Shown here piece after piece: positions 7,702 to 12,122 of a stretch of DNA of 12,122 bases. The notes under the pieces are model-generated. The model was not told the DNA's origin and searched no databases. It saw only the letters and a list, made by a program, of their open reading frames with translations. The translations under genes were made by a program, and so were the position numbers. The DNA lies in assembly GCA_938039305.1 (NCBI GenBank), contig CALHUZ010000039.1:1-12122 (forward strand), given 5' to 3'. How positions within the stretch are numbered: position 1 is the stretch's first letter; each line of letters begins with the position of its first letter. The DNA comes from an uncultured Saprospiraceae bacterium. Lineage in GTDB: Bacteria > Bacteroidota > Bacteroidia > Chitinophagales > Saprospiraceae.

Positions 7702-9417
7702 TTAATACCCCACACAAGACCCATCGGGTCTCCTTGGATCAGTTGATCCAAATATATATCCATCTCTAATCATGATCGTTTGCGTACTTCCCATAGCATT
7801 GCGATACTTCACAACGTGTCCTTTCGATCTTAGTAAGGACTGAGTATCATAGCTCACGCCTTTTTCGATATATAGTTCTTCTGGATACCACTGATGATGC
7901 ATACGTGGAGCGTTAGATGCTTCAGATACATTCATGTCGTGATCGATGATATTCAAGATGACTTGAAGAACGGTTGTGATGATCCTACTTCCACCAGGAC
8001 TTCCAGTTGCGAAGTAAGGCTTTCCATCTTTGAAGACCATCGTTGGTGTCATGCTACTCAGTGGACGCTTTTTTGGTTGAACAGAATTAGCTTCTCCACC
8101 CAAAAGACCAAATGCATTTGGAGTTCCTGGCTTTGCTGAAAAGTCATCCATCTCATTGTTGAGTAGTATGCCTGTTCCCTTTGCCACGATGCCTGATCCA
8201 AAACTAAAGTTCAGTGTGTAGGTGTTACTAACTACATTACCTTGCTTATCGACTACTGTAAATTGTGTGGTTTCTTCACTTTCATATGCTTGCGGTTTTC
8301 CAGCCTTGATATCATCGGATGGGGTAGCGGTCCATCGATCTAAATCCTTTATAAGCGAAGCAGCATACTCTGTGCTTGTTAATCCCTCGACCGGTACATC
8401 CCAGAAGTTTGGATCTCCTAAGTGTTCACTTCTATCTGCGTAAGCTCTCTTCATGACTTCTGCCATGATGTGTATGGTCTCAGCACTATTATGTCCCATA
8501 TATCCAAGTGGAAATGCTTCAAGCATATTGAGCATCTGTATGACATGAACGCCACCAGAACTAGGCGGTGGCATGGAAGCTATATCGTATCCTCTGTACT
8601 TTCCCCAGACTGGCTCCACATCTTCTGCTTCATATGCTGCAAGATCATCCATTGTTATGAGGCCATCATTGTCAACCATGTCAGCAACAAGGCGTTTGCC
8701 GACTTCCCCGCCATAGAATGCCTTTGGTCCGTGCTTCGCTATTTGCTTTAAGCTCCATGCTAAATCCTTTTGCTTCAGCACATCACCGGCTTCATAAAAG
8801 TCATCTCCCTTATAGAATATCTTAGCCGTCTCTGGCCAAGCCCTCATCCGACGAGTACTATTGCGTAAGATTCTGGCTAAGTCGTGTGTGACCACAAATC
8901 CATCTTCAGCTTGCTTTATCGCTGGCTTCATGACTTCTTTGAGTGACATGGTCCCATATTTCTCCAGTGCCATTGCCAATCCCGCGACTGTCCCAGGCAC
9001 TCCTGCTGCTTGATAACTGGCGATGACTTTCATGCGGTCTACATTTCCGTCAGGGTCGAGATACATATCTCTATGACTTGTCAATGGTGCCATCTCTCTA
9101 TAGTTGATAGATTTGGTTTCATTGCTCTTTGAGTCATATAGCATCATAAATCCACCTCCACCAAGGTTTCCAGCACGAGGAAGCACCACGGCGAGACTAA
9201 ATCCTACAGCCACAGCGGCATCGACTGCATTACCACCTTTCTTTAGTATCTCAAGACCTGCTTCTGAAGCTAACGTATGCTGGCTAGCGACCATACCATT
9301 TTGTCCGACGACTGGGTGATGAAGGACATCTGATTCGTATATCACAGTCTGACTTTGTACTGGTGCTGCTATTAACAAGCATGCTATCGCTGTCGCAAAT
9401 ATTATTCTCTGGATCAT
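7702..9417 (-). CDS. ggt: Gamma-glutamyltransferase (glutathione hydrolase)
   Basis: Cleaves the gamma-glutamyl bond of glutathione and related peptides, passing the group to water or an acceptor amino acid; it acts in the periplasm. A signal peptide covers about 1-22 (MIQRIIFATAIACLLIAAPVQS). The precursor of 571 residues is close to the E. coli enzyme (580) and should cut itself before T383, giving a large subunit and a 189-residue small subunit. Active-site positions align with E. coli by spacing: R107 (R114), nucleophile T383 (T391), T401, N403, D425 (D433), S454-S455 (S462-S463) and G475-G476 in TGSPGGSR. The motif after the nucleophile is T-T-Q-F-T rather than the usual T-T-H-[YF]-[ST], an unusual but probably tolerated change. 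A purine-rich AAGAGAAG lies four bases before the ATG. Divergent from pdhB; no functional link to its neighbours is evident. Confidence 0.97.
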   Translation of the reverse strand: MIQRIIFATAIACLLIAAPVQSQTVIYESDVLHHPVVGQNGMVASQHTLASEAGLEILKKGGNAVDAAVAVGFSLAVVLPRAGNLGGGGFMMLYDSKSNETKSINYREMAPLTSHRDMYLDPDGNVDRMKVIASYQAAGVPGTVAGLAMALEKYGTMSLKEVMKPAIKQAEDGFVVTHDLARILRNSTRRMRAWPETAKIFYKGDDFYEAGDVLKQKDLAWSLKQIAKHGPKAFYGGEVGKRLVADMVDNDGLITMDDLAAYEAEDVEPVWGKYRGYDIASMPPPSSGGVHVIQMLNMLEAFPLGYMGHNSAETIHIMAEVMKRAYADRSEHLGDPNFWDVPVEGLTSTEYAASLIKDLDRWTATPSDDIKAGKPQAYESEETTQFTVVDKQGNVVSNTYTLNFSFGSGIVAKGTGILLNNEMDDFSAKPGTPNAFGLLGGEANSVQPKKRPLSSMTPTMVFKDGKPYFATGSPGGSRIITTVLQVILNIIDHDMNVSEASNAPRMHHQWYPEELYIEKGVSYDTQSLLRSKGHVVKYRNAMGSTQTIMIRDGYIFGSTDPRRPDGSCVGY

Positions 9418-9530
9418 AAGCTTCTCTTATATCTGACAATATCGACAATGCATAGATACTAACCCAACATTTGTCTTGTCTTATTGCTGATATAGCACAT
9501 ATCCTATGGTGTCAGCAGAACTTCGAGTTG

Positions 9531-9565
9531 CTTGCGGTACAATTACTTTATTAATCTTATTTTTG
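9531..9565 (+). promoter_or_regulatory. Likely promoter of pdhB
   Basis: CTTG (9531-9534) and TATTTTTG (9558-9565), a match to the Bacteroidota -7 box TAnnTTTG, are separated by 23 bases, at the long end of the accepted spacing. Transcription would begin near 9572, about 20 bases before the ATG at 9593. This supports 9593 as the true start, because an ATG at 9506 in the same frame would lie upstream of the promoter. Confidence 0.5.
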
Positions 9566-9592
9566 CGCCAATTAACAATCGAAAACCTTTTT

Positions 9593-10576
9593 ATGGCGAC
9601 TAAGACGATGACACTCAGAGATGCTCTTAATGAAGCAATGATTGAGGAAATGAGAAGAGATCAGGATGTATTTCTGATGGGAGAGGAGGTAGCAGAGTAC
9701 AATGGTGCCTATAAGGTGAGCCGTGGTATGCTCGATGAGTTTGGTCCACAAAGAGTGATCGATACTCCTATTGCTGAGCTTGGTTTCGCTGGCATAGGTG
9801 TAGGTGCAGCGATGAATGGCTTAAGACCTATCGTTGAATTCATGACATGGAACTTTGCCATACTCGCATTTGACCAGATCATCAACAATGCAGCTAAGAC
9901 ATTATCACAAAGCGCAGGTCAGTTCTCTTGCCCGATTGTATTCAGAGGCCCTTCTGGATCTGCGGGTCAGTTGGCTCAGCAGCACAGTCAGATGTTTGAG
10001 AGTTGGATGGCTAACTGTCCAGGTCTTAAAGTGATATCTATTGTTGATCCAGCAGATGCGAAGGGATTACTGAAGTCAGCGATTAGAGACAACGATCCGA
10101 TCTGTTTCATGGAGTCAGAGCAGTTGTATGGACTAAAGGGAGAAGTACCAGAGGAAGAATATCTAACACCAATCGGAAAGGCAATTGTAAGAAAAGAAGG
10201 TACAGACGTAACAATCGTATCTTTTAATAAGATGATGGAGGTTTCTAAAGCGGCAGCTGCCGAGTTAGAGAAGGAAGGTATCAGTGCAGAAGTTATCGAT
10301 CTGCGTACGATCAGACCACTCGATCATGAGACTATCGTTACTTCTGTAAAGAAGACTAATCGTCTTGTTGTAGTGGACGAATGCTGGCCTTTTGCAGGTG
10401 TCTCATCAGAGATCGCTTATGAGATACAGAAGTATGCATTTGACTACCTCGATGCGCCTGTCACAAGAGTCAATAGTGCAGATACTTCTCTACCTTATGC
10501 AGCACCGTTTGTAGATGAATACTTACCTACTACAGCTAAGGTGATCAAGGCTGTAAAAGAGGTGATGTATAGATAA
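9593..10576 (+). CDS. pdhB: Pyruvate dehydrogenase E1 component, beta subunit
   Basis: Forms, with the alpha subunit, the thiamine-diphosphate enzyme that decarboxylates pyruvate and passes the acetyl group to lipoyl-E2, feeding the TCA cycle in the cytoplasm. The 327-residue product has the normal length and starts MATKTMTLRDALNEAM. The pyrimidine domain carries IDTPIAELGFAG with E62, the cofactor-activating glutamate of the family, and Q130-H131-S-Q matching the conserved QHSQ. CPGLKV and DAKGLLKSAIRDNDP are typical of the pyruvate rather than the branched-chain enzymes. The C-terminal domain has VIDLRTIRPLD and VVVDECWPFAGV. The frame is open to an ATG at 9506, but those 29 extra residues match nothing in the family and lie over the promoter. 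No alpha-subunit gene is adjacent; a solitary pdhB is common in this phylum. Confidence 0.96.
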   Translation: MATKTMTLRDALNEAMIEEMRRDQDVFLMGEEVAEYNGAYKVSRGMLDEFGPQRVIDTPIAELGFAGIGVGAAMNGLRPIVEFMTWNFAILAFDQIINNAAKTLSQSAGQFSCPIVFRGPSGSAGQLAQQHSQMFESWMANCPGLKVISIVDPADAKGLLKSAIRDNDPICFMESEQLYGLKGEVPEEEYLTPIGKAIVRKEGTDVTIVSFNKMMEVSKAAAAELEKEGISAEVIDLRTIRPLDHETIVTSVKKTNRLVVVDECWPFAGVSSEIAYEIQKYAFDYLDAPVTRVNSADTSLPYAAPFVDEYLPTTAKVIKAVKEVMYR

Positions 10577-10784
10577 GTCTTACTCCACTTTTTTAATTTC
10601 TCTTTAAGGCAATTCATAGTATTCCTGAGTCCACGAGATGTCAGGCTGTCTATCTATTTAATTTTTTGAAACCGCAGTTAGGTTTTGTACCATAGTTAGA
10701 GATGTAGCCAATAAAGTGTCCTGTATAGTTAGGCGAGCACACATAAAATCATGATATTGAAGGCATAAGTAAGCTAAACTCATT
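10577..10784. other. Intergenic region between pdhB and the monooxygenase gene
   Basis: 208 bases without a supported gene or RNA. After the pdhB stop a weak AAGT...ACTT pairing followed by T6 (about 10578-10597) might end transcription, but it is only four pairs. A TA-GGT-TTTG string at 10679-10687 has one base too many for the Bacteroidota -7 box and no -33 box at the right distance. I see no tRNA, riboswitch or clear promoter. Confidence 0.4.
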
Positions 10785-12122
10785 ATGTCAACTAAAGACT
10801 TCGATGTATTAATCATAGGCGCTGGTATCTCAGGTATCAGTGCGGCATACTATCTGCAGACGATGTGTCCTGATAAGAGCTATGCTATACTCGAAGGAAG
10901 AGATAAGATAGGAGGGACTTGGGACCTTTTTAAATACCCAGGTATCAGATCTGATTCAGATATGTACACACTTGGGTTTGCATTTAAACCTTGGACCAGT
11001 AAGAAAGCGATTGCCGACGGTCCATCCATCATGACTTATCTCCATGAGACGATCAAAGAGTTTGATTTAGAAAAGCGCATCATACTTGGTCAATACTTTA
11101 AGAAGGCTTCATGGTCTTCCGAAGAGTCAAGATGGACACTTGAAGTTGATGATAAGGCAAGTGGAGGAACGACTACTTATACATGCAACTTCCTTTCGAT
11201 GTGTTCTGGATACTATGATTATAAAGAAGGATATACGCCTAACTATGAAGGTGTTTCGGATTTTTCAGGAACTATGATCCATCCTCAAAAGTGGCCTCAA
11301 GATCTGGACTATACTGACAAAAAGATAGTGGTCATAGGCAGTGGAGCAACTGCAGTTACTTTAGTGCCGGAGTTAGCTAAGAAGGCGAAACATGTGACTA
11401 TGCTGCAACGCTCTCCAACTTATGTAGTCTCAGCACCTGATGAAGATAAAATAGCTAATTGGATGAATAAGGTATTGCCTGCAAAGATGGCATACTCTAT
11501 TTCCAGATGGCGCAAGATCTTGTTTCAAAGATTGTCATTTGCTGCAGCAAGAAAGTGGCCCAACTTTATGAAGAAACTCTTAGTAGGAGGAGTACAAAAA
11601 GAGATGGGCAAAGATTATGACCTAAAACACTTCTGGCCAAGTTATAAACCATGGGATCAACGAATCTGCCTGGTACCTAATGCGGATTTATTTGTAGCTA
11701 TCAAAGAAGAGAGGGCAGAAGTAGTTACCGATCACATCGAAACTTTTACAACAGACGGAATCAAATTGAAATCGGGTGAGCAATTAGATGCAGATATTGT
11801 TGTTTCCGCAACTGGGCTTAATATGCTTCAGATGGGAGGCGCAACATTTGAAGTGGATGGAAAACCAGTCGACTTTAGTAAAACTGTATCTTATAAAAGT
11901 GTAATGTTCAGTGGCCTTCCAAATCTTGCGCTTGCCTTTGGATATACGAATGCTTCATGGACACTGAAGTGTGACTTGACCAATAAGTATGTCTGCAGAT
12001 TGATCAATCATATGGACAAACATGGATATTCTTCATGTACGCCGACGATTCAAGATCCCGATATGGAGCGACTGCCGTTCTTAGATTTTACTTCAGGTTA
12101 TGTGATGCGCTATATAGACAAG
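10785..12122 (+). CDS. ethA: EthA-like flavin-dependent Baeyer-Villiger monooxygenase (3' end cut by window)
   Basis: A cytoplasmic FAD- and NADPH-dependent enzyme that inserts oxygen into ketones or oxidises sulfur or nitrogen. The frame runs 446 codons to the window edge without a stop; EthA of Mycobacterium tuberculosis has 489 residues, so some 40 to 50 residues are missing. The FAD-binding Rossmann motif is G12-A-G14-I-S-G17. G43-G-T-W46 and Y51-P-G-I-R-S-D57 follow. The Baeyer-Villiger fingerprint FxGxxxHxxxWP is complete at F160-S-G-T-M-I-H166-P-Q-K-W170-P171. The NADPH site is G185-S-G187-A-T-A190. Long stretches such as GGTWDLF.YPGIRSDSDMYT, VTMLQRSPTY and GYTNASWTLK agree with EthA as I recall it. 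The ATG at 10785 puts the first Rossmann strand at the expected distance. Native substrate unknown; the symbol marks the subfamily, not proven thioamide activation. Confidence 0.93.
   Translation, partial: MSTKDFDVLIIGAGISGISAAYYLQTMCPDKSYAILEGRDKIGGTWDLFKYPGIRSDSDMYTLGFAFKPWTSKKAIADGPSIMTYLHETIKEFDLEKRIILGQYFKKASWSSEESRWTLEVDDKASGGTTTYTCNFLSMCSGYYDYKEGYTPNYEGVSDFSGTMIHPQKWPQDLDYTDKKIVVIGSGATAVTLVPELAKKAKHVTMLQRSPTYVVSAPDEDKIANWMNKVLPAKMAYSISRWRKILFQRLSFAAARKWPNFMKKLLVGGVQKEMGKDYDLKHFWPSYKPWDQRICLVPNADLFVAIKEERAEVVTDHIETFTTDGIKLKSGEQLDADIVVSATGLNMLQMGGATFEVDGKPVDFSKTVSYKSVMFSGLPNLALAFGYTNASWTLKCDLTNKYVCRLINHMDKHGYSSCTPTIQDPDMERLPFLDFTSGYVMRYIDK

Noticed and set aside
8422..8751. 109-codon open frame on the + strand opposite ggt, plus shorter ones at 7894, 8222 and 9104
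   Set aside because: All lie antisense to a well-supported ggt, show no domain or signal peptide, and are Cys/Ser/Thr-rich in the manner of shadow translations.
9506..9592. ATG at 9506 as start of pdhB
   Set aside because: The added residues are unlike the family and overlap the likely promoter; MATKTMTLRDAL at 9593 matches known N-termini.
11086..11277. 63-codon + strand frame within the monooxygenase region
   Set aside because: It lies inside the long monooxygenase frame, which carries all the family motifs in another register.
1..12122. CRISPR array, tRNA, insertion sequence or defence cassette
   Set aside because: No direct-repeat array, cloverleaf, transposase or terminal inverted repeats were seen on either strand.

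Overview
The window looks like chromosomal DNA of a Bacteroidota bacterium, most likely a marine or Saprospiria-type lineage; the rank below phylum is inference. The evidence is a protein pairing an MG2 (macroglobulin-like) fold with a TonB-receptor plug, a family typical of this phylum; a very long secreted protein of DUF11-like modules; promoter-like sequences of the Bacteroidota form TTTG-N19-23-TAnnTTTG; and the general lack of Shine-Dalgarno sites.

Layout: positions 1-112 are upstream DNA with a cluster of TGTCA words. A giant secreted modular protein follows on the + strand, to 4987. It has no ATG: an ATC stands at 113-115 where a signal peptide should begin, and the only standard start in frame is a TTG at 152. 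It converges on an MG2/plug protein on the - strand (5116-7581), and the 128-bp gap between them holds a probable terminator and a hairpin. The MG2/plug gene has a good promoter just past the end of the upstream - strand gene, ggt (7702-9417, gamma-glutamyltransferase). ggt is divergent from pdhB (9593-10576, pyruvate dehydrogenase E1 beta), whose likely promoter lies inside the longest possible reading of its own frame. After a 208-bp gap comes an EthA-like Baeyer-Villiger monooxygenase (10785 to the window end, cut by the edge).

The genes do not form one pathway. The first two are cell-envelope or surface proteins of unknown exact role. ggt is a periplasmic glutathione and gamma-glutamyl-peptide enzyme, pdhB is central metabolism, and the monooxygenase is a cytoplasmic flavoenzyme. 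By eye the two envelope genes are more AT-rich than ggt and pdhB. I found no CRISPR array, transposase, tRNA, rRNA or toxin-antitoxin pair, and no convincing new multi-gene system. The points most worth a second look are the missing start codon and missing sorting domain of the giant protein, and the barrel-less plug protein.
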